From NCBI RefSeq assembly GCF_030316895.1, contig NZ_JASZYV010000001.1, forward strand, positions 558,001 to 622,000: a DNA stretch of 64,000 nt, written 5' to 3'. The position numbers and the translations under genes are program-made. This stretch comes from Variovorax dokdonensis (GTDB lineage Bacteria > Pseudomonadota > Gammaproteobacteria > Burkholderiales > Burkholderiaceae_C). Positions 9,140 through 17,422 of the stretch are shown one piece after another (the first letter of the stretch is position 1; each line of letters opens with the position of its first letter). A model generated the notes under the pieces. That model was not told where the DNA came from and made no database searches. It was given only the letters and a program-made list of their open reading frames with translations.

Positions 9140-11059
9140 GTGTCCACGCCATACCTCCTCAAGCCCCATCCTGGACCGAAATTTGGCGAGACCGACGCCT
9201 ACCTGTTTCGTCAGGGTACACATGCACGCCTGTTTGCCAGCCTGGGTTGCCAGCTTCGTGATGGCGACTCCACGGGGGCAGACTTTGCCGTGTGGGCGCC
9301 CAATGCCACCTCGGTGAGCGTCATCGGCGACTGGAACGACTGGAACGCCGAGACCGACGAGATGGTCCAGGCCAGTGACGGCACCGGCATCTGGCAAGTC
9401 CATTCTCCGCACGTGCAACAAGGGCAGGCTTACAAGTACCGCATTCGCACCCGCCAGGGCGACGTGTTCGAGAAAGCCGACCCGGTCGCTTTCTTCAGCG
9501 AAAACGCGCCCGCCACGGCATCCCGCGCATGGTCGCTGCAGGGGCACACATGGAACGATCAGACGTGGATGGACGGCCGGGCGAAGGCCAACGCGCTCGA
9601 TGCGCCGATGTCCATCTACGAAGTGCACGCCGGCTCGTGGCGCCGCAAGGATGGGCAGCCGCTCGGCTGGCGCGAACTCGCGCATGAATTGGCCGAATAC
9701 GTCGTGGGGATGGGCTTCACGCATGTGGAGCTGATGCCGGTCACCGAGCACCCGTTCTACGGTTCGTGGGGCTACCAGACCACCGGTTACTTCGCGCCCA
9801 CCGCACGCTACGGCACGCCGCAGGATTTCATGTATTTCGTGGACCACCTGCATCAGCGCGGCATCGGCGTGCTGCTCGACTGGGTGCCGTCGCACTTCCC
9901 GACCGACGCGCACGGACTGGCGAGCTTCGACGGCACGCACCTTTACGAGCACGCCGATCCGCGCCAGGGCTTCCATCCCGAATGGAACTCCGCCATCTTC
10001 AACTATGGACGTCACGAGGTCCGCAGCTTTCTCATCTCGTCCGCGCTGTTCTGGCTGGAGCACTACCACATCGACGGGCTGCGCGTGGATGCGGTGGCCT
10101 CGATGCTCTACCTCGACTACGCACGTGGCGCGGGCGAATGGATTCCCAACCGCGAAGGCGGTCGCGAGAACCTGGAGGCGATCGAGTTCCTGCAGGAGCT
10201 GAACCGCGCCGTCTATCGCCATTTTCCGGACGCCTTCACGGTGGCGGAAGAATCGACCGCCTGGCCGCGCGTGTCGCGGCCCATCGAGATGGGCGGGCTG
10301 GGCTTCGGCATGAAATGGAACATGGGCTGGATGCACGACAGCCTGTCGTACTTCCGGGACGACCCGATCTATCGCCGCTACCACCACGATCGCATCACCT
10401 TTTCGATCGTCTATGCGTTCTCCGAGAACTTCGTCCTGCCGCTGTCGCACGACGAAGTGGTCTACGGCAAGGGCTCGCTCATCGGCAAGATGCCCGGCGA
10501 CGAGTGGCAGCAGTTTGCCAACTTGCGCGTGCTGCTCGCCTACATGTGGGCGCATCCGGGCAAGAAGCTGCTGTTCATGGGCGGCGAATTCGCGCAGCGC
10601 CGCGAGTGGACGCACGAGGGCGAACTGGAATGGTGGGTGACCGAGCAGTTGCCGCACCGAGGCATGCAGCACCTGGTGGGCGAGCTCAATCGGCTTCTTC
10701 GTGCCGAGCCGGCGCTGCATCAACTGGACTTCGATGCCGCGGGCTTCGAATGGGTGGACCCGAACGATCGCGAGACGGGCGTGGTCTCTTTCCTGCGCAA
10801 GTCGGCCGATGGCGAGTCGGTGCTGGTCGTGTGCAACATGACGCCCCAGCCTCGGCGCAACCATTTCCTGGGCGTGCCGAAGGGCGGGACCTGGCGCGAG
10901 ATCCTCAACAGCGATGCGCAAAGTTTCGGCGGCGCTGGTTGGGGCAACCTGGGCGCGGTGCGGTCCGCACCCATGCCGTCGCATGGCAAGCCGCATGCGC
11001 TGTGCCTCACCCTGCCGCCGCTGGCGGTGCTCTACCTGAAGAGAGACACCGATGAATAA
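9140..11059 (+). CDS. glgB: 1,4-alpha-glucan branching enzyme
   Basis: A 639-residue GH13 branching enzyme that makes alpha-1,6 branches in glucan. A CBM48-like domain (about 20-115) precedes the catalytic barrel. The nucleophile is Asp317 in GLRVDAVASM and the acid/base is Glu370 in VAEESTAWP, the same 53-residue spacing as the E. coli enzyme. DEVVYGKGSL and the GGEFAQ loop are also present. It lacks the roughly 100-residue extra N-terminal module of the E. coli protein. It is the first gene of the glucan/trehalose operon, and its stop overlaps the glgE start by 8 bp. The only upstream in-frame start is GTG 9140, with GGAGG unusually close to it. Confidence 0.93.
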   Translation: MSTPYLLKPHPGPKFGETDAYLFRQGTHARLFASLGCQLRDGDSTGADFAVWAPNATSVSVIGDWNDWNAETDEMVQASDGTGIWQVHSPHVQQGQAYKYRIRTRQGDVFEKADPVAFFSENAPATASRAWSLQGHTWNDQTWMDGRAKANALDAPMSIYEVHAGSWRRKDGQPLGWRELAHELAEYVVGMGFTHVELMPVTEHPFYGSWGYQTTGYFAPTARYGTPQDFMYFVDHLHQRGIGVLLDWVPSHFPTDAHGLASFDGTHLYEHADPRQGFHPEWNSAIFNYGRHEVRSFLISSALFWLEHYHIDGLRVDAVASMLYLDYARGAGEWIPNREGGRENLEAIEFLQELNRAVYRHFPDAFTVAEESTAWPRVSRPIEMGGLGFGMKWNMGWMHDSLSYFRDDPIYRRYHHDRITFSIVYAFSENFVLPLSHDEVVYGKGSLIGKMPGDEWQQFANLRVLLAYMWAHPGKKLLFMGGEFAQRREWTHEGELEWWVTEQLPHRGMQHLVGELNRLLRAEPALHQLDFDAAGFEWVDPNDRETGVVSFLRKSADGESVLVVCNMTPQPRRNHFLGVPKGGTWREILNSDAQSFGGAGWGNLGAVRSAPMPSHGKPHALCLTLPPLAVLYLKRDTDE

Positions 11060-13157
11060 GGGCCTGACCTTCTTGCGGGACGCGATCAGCGGATCGCCCG
11101 CCCCAGCCGCACCCACCGACGTTTCGGCCACCAGAAAACGTGGTCCCCAGCCGGTAGACGGCACGCCAGGTCGCGCCCGCGCCGTGGTCGACGCGGTGCT
11201 GCCGGTCGTCGATGGCGGACGCTTTGCGGTCAAGCGCATTGCCGGCGAGCCCATCGAGATCGAGGCACACGTCTTCACCGACGGCCACGACGTGCCGCGC
11301 GTCATGCTCCAGTGGTGGAAGGAGGGCAGCAGCACGCGCCAGGAAATCCCCATGAAGCTGCGCTACAACGACGAGTGGCTGGCCAGCTTCGTCGCACCGG
11401 CGCCGGGCCGCTATGCCTATACCGTGGTCGCGTGGGTCGATGCCTTCGAATCGTGGCATCACGAACTGGAGCGCCGGGTCGACCCCGAGGACATCCGGAT
11501 CGCTGCGCGCGTGGGCGCGCACGAGATCGAAGCCGCCGCGAAGCGTGCCGGAGACGGTGCGGATGCGCGAATGCTCTCCGCCTGGGCCCAGGCTCTGGAA
11601 GAGGGCGCGGCCGATCCCGAGATCGATGCCGACGTGCTCAAGGCCTTGGCGCTGGACGAACAAAGGTCGGACGCTGCGCGCCGTCATCCGGACCGCAGCC
11701 TGGAAGTGAGCTTCTCGGCGGACCTGCCGCTGACCGTCGAACGCAAGCGTGCGCGCTTCTCGGCGTGGTACGAGCTGTTTCCGCGCTCCGCCGGCGACAC
11801 GCCGGGCCGGCACGGAACGCTGCGCGATGTGGCGGCGCGCCTGCCGCTCATTGCCTCGATGGGCTTCGACATCGTCTACCTGCCGCCCATCCATCCCATC
11901 GGCCGTGTGCAGCGCAAGGGACGGAACAACGCGCTCGGCGCCCAGCCTGGTGACGTGGGCAGCCCGTGGGCCATCGGCGCCGAGGAGGGCGGGCACAAGA
12001 GCATCCTGCCGGAGCTTGGCACCGCCGAAGACTTTCGCGCCCTGGTGGCCAGCGCCGCCGCCAATGGGTTGGAGCTGGCGATGGACATTGCCTTCCAGTG
12101 CGCGCCCGATCATCCCTACGTGCGCGATCATCCCGAGTGGTTTCGCTGGCGACCCGACGGCACCGTGCAATACGCCGAGAACCCGCCGAAGAAGTATCAG
12201 GACATCTATCCGTTCAACTTCGAGAGCGACGACTGGCAGGGCCTCTGGACCGAACTCAAGAGCGTGCTCGACCACTGGATCGCCGAGGGCGTGCATGTGT
12301 TCCGCGTCGACAACCCGCACACCAAGTCCTTCGCGTTCTGGGAATGGGTGGTGGGCGAGGTCAAGCGCGAACACCCGGACGTGATCTTCCTGGCCGAGGC
12401 TTTCACCCGCCCCAAGGTGATGCACCGGCTGGCCAAGCTGGGCTACACGCAGTCATACACCTACTTCACCTGGCGCAACACCAAGCAGGAGTTGACGCGC
12501 TACTTCACCGAGCTGACCGAGGCGCCCGGCGTCGACTACTTTCGCCCCAACGTCTGGCCCAACACGCCGGACATCCTGCACGAGGCGCTGCAGGGCGGCC
12601 ATGCGGCCGTGTTCAAGAGCCGCCTGGTGCTGGCTGCGACCTTGGCCGCCACTTATGGCATCTACGGGCCTGCCTATGAACTGCTCGAACATCTGCCGCG
12701 CGGCCCCAGCAGCGAGGAATACCTCGATTCCGAGAAGTACCAATTGAGGAACTGGGACTGGAGCCCCGACGCCGGCCTGCGTCCGCTCATCACCCGCATC
12801 AACGAAATCCGGCGCGAGCATCCTGCCCTGCAGGCCAACCGCAGCCTGCGCTTCCTCGACGTCGAGAACGACCAGCTCATCGCTTACATGAAGCAGTCGG
12901 CCGACGGGCGCGACACGATCGTCACGGTGGTCAACCTCGATCCGCACAACGCCCAGTGGGGCTGGGTGGCGCTCGATCCGCACCTGCTCGACATCGAGCC
13001 CCAGGAGCCCTTCCAGATGCATGACCTGCTGACCGACCAGCGCTTCATCTGGCGCGGCAGCCATCACTACGTTCGGCTCGATCCGAACCTGCCGGCGCAC
13101 GTGATGGCGCTGCGCCGCCGGGTGCGCGACGAGCGCGACTTCGACTACTACCTCTAA
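11052..13157 (+). CDS. glgE: Alpha-1,4-glucan:maltose-1-phosphate maltosyltransferase
   Basis: A 701-residue GH13_3 enzyme that lengthens alpha-1,4-glucan by two glucose units using maltose-1-phosphate. The N-terminal domain is followed by the barrel, with YLPPIHPIGR, nucleophile Asp420 in VFRVDNPHTK and acid Glu449 in FLAEAFTRP. The 29-residue spacing equals that of characterised GlgE proteins. KYQDIYPFNFE is also typical. It overlaps glgB and is followed 8 bp later by treS-maltokinase, which supplies its donor. With glgB it forms the GlgE route to branched glucan. Confidence 0.95.
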   Translation: MNKGLTFLRDAISGSPAPAAPTDVSATRKRGPQPVDGTPGRARAVVDAVLPVVDGGRFAVKRIAGEPIEIEAHVFTDGHDVPRVMLQWWKEGSSTRQEIPMKLRYNDEWLASFVAPAPGRYAYTVVAWVDAFESWHHELERRVDPEDIRIAARVGAHEIEAAAKRAGDGADARMLSAWAQALEEGAADPEIDADVLKALALDEQRSDAARRHPDRSLEVSFSADLPLTVERKRARFSAWYELFPRSAGDTPGRHGTLRDVAARLPLIASMGFDIVYLPPIHPIGRVQRKGRNNALGAQPGDVGSPWAIGAEEGGHKSILPELGTAEDFRALVASAAANGLELAMDIAFQCAPDHPYVRDHPEWFRWRPDGTVQYAENPPKKYQDIYPFNFESDDWQGLWTELKSVLDHWIAEGVHVFRVDNPHTKSFAFWEWVVGEVKREHPDVIFLAEAFTRPKVMHRLAKLGYTQSYTYFTWRNTKQELTRYFTELTEAPGVDYFRPNVWPNTPDILHEALQGGHAAVFKSRLVLAATLAATYGIYGPAYELLEHLPRGPSSEEYLDSEKYQLRNWDWSPDAGLRPLITRINEIRREHPALQANRSLRFLDVENDQLIAYMKQSADGRDTIVTVVNLDPHNAQWGWVALDPHLLDIEPQEPFQMHDLLTDQRFIWRGSHHYVRLDPNLPAHVMALRRRVRDERDFDYYL

Positions 13158-13165
13158 GGCCAGAC

Positions 13166-16100
13166 ATGAGCGCGCCGCTGCCCCGACTTGCCCTCGAGAC
13201 CACCGAGATCGACACCGCCGGCGATCCGACCTGGTATCGCGACGCGGTCATCTACCAACTCAACGTCAAGGCCTTCTACGACTCCAACGGCGATGGCGTG
13301 GGCGACTTCAAGGGCGTGACCCAGAAGCTCGACTACGTGCGCGACCTGGGTGTCAACACCATCTGGCTGATGCCCTTCTATCCGTCGCCGCTGAGGGACG
13401 ACGGCTACGACATCTCGGCCTACGAGGCGATCAACCCGCAGTACGGCACGCTCGACGACTTTCGCGAGATGCTGGAAGAGGCGCACAAGCGCGACCTGCG
13501 CGTCATCACCGAGCTGGTGATCAACCACACCTCGGACCAGCATCCGTGGTTTCAGGCGGCGCGGCAGGCGCCGCCGGGATCGCCGGAGCGCGACTTCTAT
13601 GTGTGGAGCGACACCGACACGCTCTACTCGGGCACGCGGATCATCTTCACCGACACCGAGAAGTCCAACTGGACCTGGGACCCGGTGGCCAAGCAGTTCT
13701 TCTGGCACCGCTTCTTCAGCCACCAGCCGGATCTGAACTTCGACAACCCCGCGGTGCTTGAGGCGGTGTTCCGCGTCATGCGCTTCTGGCTGGACATGGG
13801 CGTGGACGGCTTCCGCCTGGACGCCATTCCCTACCTCGTGGAGCGCGACGGCACCACGAACGAGAACCTGCCCGAGACGCACGACGTCATCAAGAAGCTG
13901 CGCGCCGCCATCGACGCGAACTACACGGACAAGTTCCTGCTGGCCGAGGCCAACATGTGGCCCGAAGACGTGCGCGAGTACTTCGGCAATGGCGACGAAT
14001 GCCACATGGCCTACCACTTCCCGCTCATGCCGCGCATGTACATGGCCATCGCGCAGGAGGACCGCGACCCGATCGTCGAGATCCTGCAGCAGACGCCCGA
14101 CATTCCCGATGACTGCCAGTGGGCCATCTTCCTGCGCAACCACGACGAGTTGACGCTGGAGATGGTGACCAACCGCGAACGCGACTACATGTACACGACC
14201 TATGCGGCGGACCTGCAGGCGCGCATCAACCTGGGCATCCGGCGTCGGCTGGCGCCCTTGATGGAGAACGACAAGGACGCCATCCGCCTGATGAACGGCA
14301 TGCTGCTGTCGATGCCCGGCTCGCCCATCATCTACTACGGCGACGAGCTGGGCATGGGCGACAACGTGTTCGTGGGCGACCGCAACGGCGTGCGCACGCC
14401 GATGCAGTGGAGCCCCGACCGCAACGCCGGCTTTTCGCGTGCCGACCCGCAGCGGCTGTACCTGCAGCCCATCATGGACGCCATGTACGGCTACGAGGCG
14501 ATCAACGTCGAGGCCCAGCTGCGCGACAAGAGCTCGCTGCTGCACTGGACGCGCCGCATGCTCGCCACGCGCAAGACCAGCCGCGCTTTCGGGCGCGGGC
14601 GGCGCCATTTCCTCAAGCCGGGCAATCGCAAGATCCTGGCGTATATCAGCGAGCACGACGGCGACGTCATCCTGTCGGTGTTCAACCTCTCGCGCGCCGC
14701 GCAGCCGGTGGAACTCGACCTGTCGCCCTGGCAGGGGCGTGTGCCGGTCGAGATGCTGGGCCGCACCTCTTTCCCGCCGATCGGCGAACTGCCTTACCTG
14801 CTCACGTTGCCCTCGCGCGGCTTCTACTGGTTCCGCCTCGCCGACGAGGCGCCCTTGCCGACGTGGCACCAGGAAAGCGTGGGCCTGCGCGACCGGCCGG
14901 TGCTGGTGCTCTTCGACGGCTGGACCAGTCTGTTCCGCGATCAGGTCATGCCCTGGCGCATCGGCTTTGCCGACCGCCTGCGCCAGCAGTTCGAGGTCGA
15001 CACGCTGCCGCCGCACATCCAGGTGCAGCGCTGGTATGCGACCAAGGGCTCTCCCATCGTGCGCGCGGCGCTGCGCGACAGTGCCATCTTCGAGGCCGAC
15101 GGCCGGCAGTGGATGCTGCCGCTGCTCGATCTCGAAGGCCCGGCAGAGCCCGCCACCTACTTCATGCCGCTGGCCATTGCGTGGGAAGAGGGCGACGAGG
15201 AGGTCACCCGCAGCCTGGAGCGTGCCGCCATCGCCAAGATCCGGCAGCAGGCCAACGTGGGGCTGATGGGCGATGCCCTGTTCGACGAAGCCTTCTGCCG
15301 CGCCGTCGTGGCCGCCATCCTGTGGGGCCACAGCGTTCCGACGTCCGCGGGCAACATCCACTTCCGTGCCAGCACGCACGGCAGCAGGATCTCCGCGGAA
15401 GAGTTGGCGACGCTGCCAGTGGCGCCGCCGACGGCGCTGTCGAGCAACACGGTGGTGATGCTCAACGAGACGCTGTTCCTGAAGGTCTACCGGCAGATCC
15501 GCCCGGGCATCAATCCAGAGTTGGAGATGGGCCGCTTCCTGACCGAGGTGGCCGGCTTCACGCAAAGCGTGCCGGTGCTCGGCGCCATCGAGTACGAAGG
15601 CGCGGACGGCAGCCTCGGCACACTGGGCCTGCTGCAAGCCTATGTCCCCAACCAGGGCGACGGCTGGAGCTACACGCTCGATTACCTGGAGCGCTTCCTG
15701 GGCGAAATGCGGCAGGACGACAACCCGCCGCTGCCCGAGGTGCACGGTGCCTTTCTGGCGCTCATCCGCATCCTTGGCCAGCGCACGGCGCAGATGCACA
15801 ACGCGTTGGCGATCCGTAGCGGCGACCCCGCCTTCGAGCCGGAAACGATGGAAGTGGAAGACCTGCAGGCGCTCGGCCGCGCAGTGCGCGAAGACCTGCA
15901 GTCGACCCTGGCGCTGCTGCGTGCCAACGTGGGCGAGTTGCCCGGTGCCTCGGCCGAAGACGTGCAGCGCCTGCTCGGCCGCGCCACTGGCATCGAGGCC
16001 ATGCTCGACGCCATGCATTTCGATGCGCCGGTGAGCTACCGGTCGCGCTACCACGGGGACTATCACCTCGGCCAGGTGCTGGTGTCGCGCAACGACTTCT

Positions 16101-16486
16101 ACATCATCGACTTCGAGGGCGAACCCGCCAGGCCCCTGGAAGAGCGGCGCGCCAAGCATTCGCCGCTGCGCGACGTGGCGGGCATGCTGCGCTCGTTCGA
16201 CTATGCGCGCTGGAGCGCCTTGCGCCGCGCGGCCCAGAATGCCGACGAACTGGTGCGCTTGGGCGCCGCCGCCGCGCAGTGGCACGGCCAGGTGATCGAC
16301 GCCTTCCTGGACGGCTACACCGGTGCGCTCTCGCCCCAATTGGGTGCGGTCGATCCGCGGCTCCTGTCGCTTTTCGAGATGGAAAAAGCGCTGTACGAAC
16401 TGCGCTATGAAATCAACAATCGACCCGACTGGGTGACCGTGCCGCTGCAGGGCATCCTGACGCTGGCCGACCGTGCTTCGCGCTGA
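13166..16486 (+). CDS. treS: Trehalose synthase-maltokinase fusion
   Basis: A 1106-residue bifunctional protein. Residues 1-550 are a GH13_16 trehalose synthase (trehalose to maltose) with Asp219 in FRLDAIPYL, Glu261 in LAEANMWPED and RNHDELTLE. From about 650 to the end is a maltokinase of the Mak1/Pep2 type, with the aminoglycoside-kinase-like catalytic motif HGDYHLGQ (Asp965) and IIDFEGEP (Asp982). It thus converts trehalose to maltose and then to maltose-1-phosphate for GlgE. The fusion is common in Proteobacteria. The first ATG fits, 8 bp after the glgE stop. Confidence 0.94.
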   Translation: MSAPLPRLALETTEIDTAGDPTWYRDAVIYQLNVKAFYDSNGDGVGDFKGVTQKLDYVRDLGVNTIWLMPFYPSPLRDDGYDISAYEAINPQYGTLDDFREMLEEAHKRDLRVITELVINHTSDQHPWFQAARQAPPGSPERDFYVWSDTDTLYSGTRIIFTDTEKSNWTWDPVAKQFFWHRFFSHQPDLNFDNPAVLEAVFRVMRFWLDMGVDGFRLDAIPYLVERDGTTNENLPETHDVIKKLRAAIDANYTDKFLLAEANMWPEDVREYFGNGDECHMAYHFPLMPRMYMAIAQEDRDPIVEILQQTPDIPDDCQWAIFLRNHDELTLEMVTNRERDYMYTTYAADLQARINLGIRRRLAPLMENDKDAIRLMNGMLLSMPGSPIIYYGDELGMGDNVFVGDRNGVRTPMQWSPDRNAGFSRADPQRLYLQPIMDAMYGYEAINVEAQLRDKSSLLHWTRRMLATRKTSRAFGRGRRHFLKPGNRKILAYISEHDGDVILSVFNLSRAAQPVELDLSPWQGRVPVEMLGRTSFPPIGELPYLLTLPSRGFYWFRLADEAPLPTWHQESVGLRDRPVLVLFDGWTSLFRDQVMPWRIGFADRLRQQFEVDTLPPHIQVQRWYATKGSPIVRAALRDSAIFEADGRQWMLPLLDLEGPAEPATYFMPLAIAWEEGDEEVTRSLERAAIAKIRQQANVGLMGDALFDEAFCRAVVAAILWGHSVPTSAGNIHFRASTHGSRISAEELATLPVAPPTALSSNTVVMLNETLFLKVYRQIRPGINPELEMGRFLTEVAGFTQSVPVLGAIEYEGADGSLGTLGLLQAYVPNQGDGWSYTLDYLERFLGEMRQDDNPPLPEVHGAFLALIRILGQRTAQMHNALAIRSGDPAFEPETMEVEDLQALGRAVREDLQSTLALLRANVGELPGASAEDVQRLLGRATGIEAMLDAMHFDAPVSYRSRYHGDYHLGQVLVSRNDFYIIDFEGEPARPLEERRAKHSPLRDVAGMLRSFDYARWSALRRAAQNADELVRLGAAAAQWHGQVIDAFLDGYTGALSPQLGAVDPRLLSLFEMEKALYELRYEINNRPDWVTVPLQGILTLADRASR

Positions 16487-16506
16487 TCAAAGAGAGTAGA
16501 GCCATC

Positions 16507-17370
16507 ATGGACCAACTGTCGATCCACCTGGAACCACTGCGAGCATTCATGTTCCAGGTCGGCGCCTTCATTCCTCGCGTGCTGGTGGCCGCACTGATCG
16601 TGGTGGCGGGCTGGCTGATCGCCAAGGCGGTGCGCTTTGCCACCATCCGTGCGCTGCGCGCCATCAACTTCCACGTGCTCACCTCGCGCGCCGGTATCGA
16701 CAGCTTCCTGCGCCAGGGCGGCATGGTCGCGGACACCAGCGCGCTGTTCGGAGTGCTGGCCTATTGGCTCATCATCCTGGCCTCGCTCATCGTGGCCTTC
16801 AACACGCTCGACCTGAGCTACGTCACCGACCTGCTCAGCCGCGTGATGTGGTTCGTCCCGAACGTGTTCGTGGCCCTGCTGATCCTGGCCTTCGGCGCCT
16901 ACTTCGCCCGCTTCGTGGGCGATGCGGTCACCACCTACGGCCGAAATGCGGGCATGCAGGACGGCCTGCTGCTGGGCAAGGTGGCCCAGGGCGCGATCCT
17001 GCTGTTCGTGGTGCTGATCGCGCTCGACCAGTTGGGGGTGGGCGGCGCCATCGTGCGGCAGAGCTTCCTGATCGTTCTGGGTGGCGTGGTGTTCGCACTG
17101 GCACTGGCCTTCGGACTGGCCGGCAAGGACTGGGCGGCCGAGCGCATCGAGCATTGGTGGCCCACCAGTGGCGCAGTGCGGCGTGGCTCGGCGCCAGCAC
17201 GTCCGCCGGGCTTGACGCCGGGTCAGGGCGTCGAGCCTGCAAGCATGCCGAGCGAGGTTCCGCCCTCGGCTGGCGCCACCGGCATGGCGCGCCCGCCGGG
17301 CGTGCGTCCGGGGCCATCGAGTGCCTGGCCGCATCGTTCCAACGATCCGCAGGATCGGGTGCATCCATGA
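16507..17370 (+). CDS. CmpX-like conserved-TM-helix (mechanosensitive channel-related) membrane protein
   Basis: A 287-residue inner-membrane protein. About five hydrophobic helices occupy residues 17-210, with the repeated VLVALLI(V/L)-type segments seen in the conserved TM helix family related to MscS channels. The Pro/Ser-rich tail (about 225-287) has no recognised domain and may be disordered. It lacks the beta domain of a full MscS, so channel activity is uncertain. It sits 20 bp after treS and ahead of glgX inside the glucan/trehalose operon, so co-expression with compatible-solute genes is likely. That suggests an osmotic sensing or release role, which is inference. Confidence 0.75.
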   Translation: MDQLSIHLEPLRAFMFQVGAFIPRVLVAALIVVAGWLIAKAVRFATIRALRAINFHVLTSRAGIDSFLRQGGMVADTSALFGVLAYWLIILASLIVAFNTLDLSYVTDLLSRVMWFVPNVFVALLILAFGAYFARFVGDAVTTYGRNAGMQDGLLLGKVAQGAILLFVVLIALDQLGVGGAIVRQSFLIVLGGVVFALALAFGLAGKDWAAERIEHWWPTSGAVRRGSAPARPPGLTPGQGVEPASMPSEVPPSAGATGMARPPGVRPGPSSAWPHRSNDPQDRVHP

Positions 17371-17422
17371 CCTTGCGCACCAGGAAGATTCGCACCGCGG
17401 TGCGATGGCCGAAGGTGCGCGC

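Noticed and set aside
13154..16339. 1061-codon leftward open frame opposite treS
   Set aside because: Same cause: antisense to a recognised enzyme with intact catalytic residues; no domain pattern in the frame.
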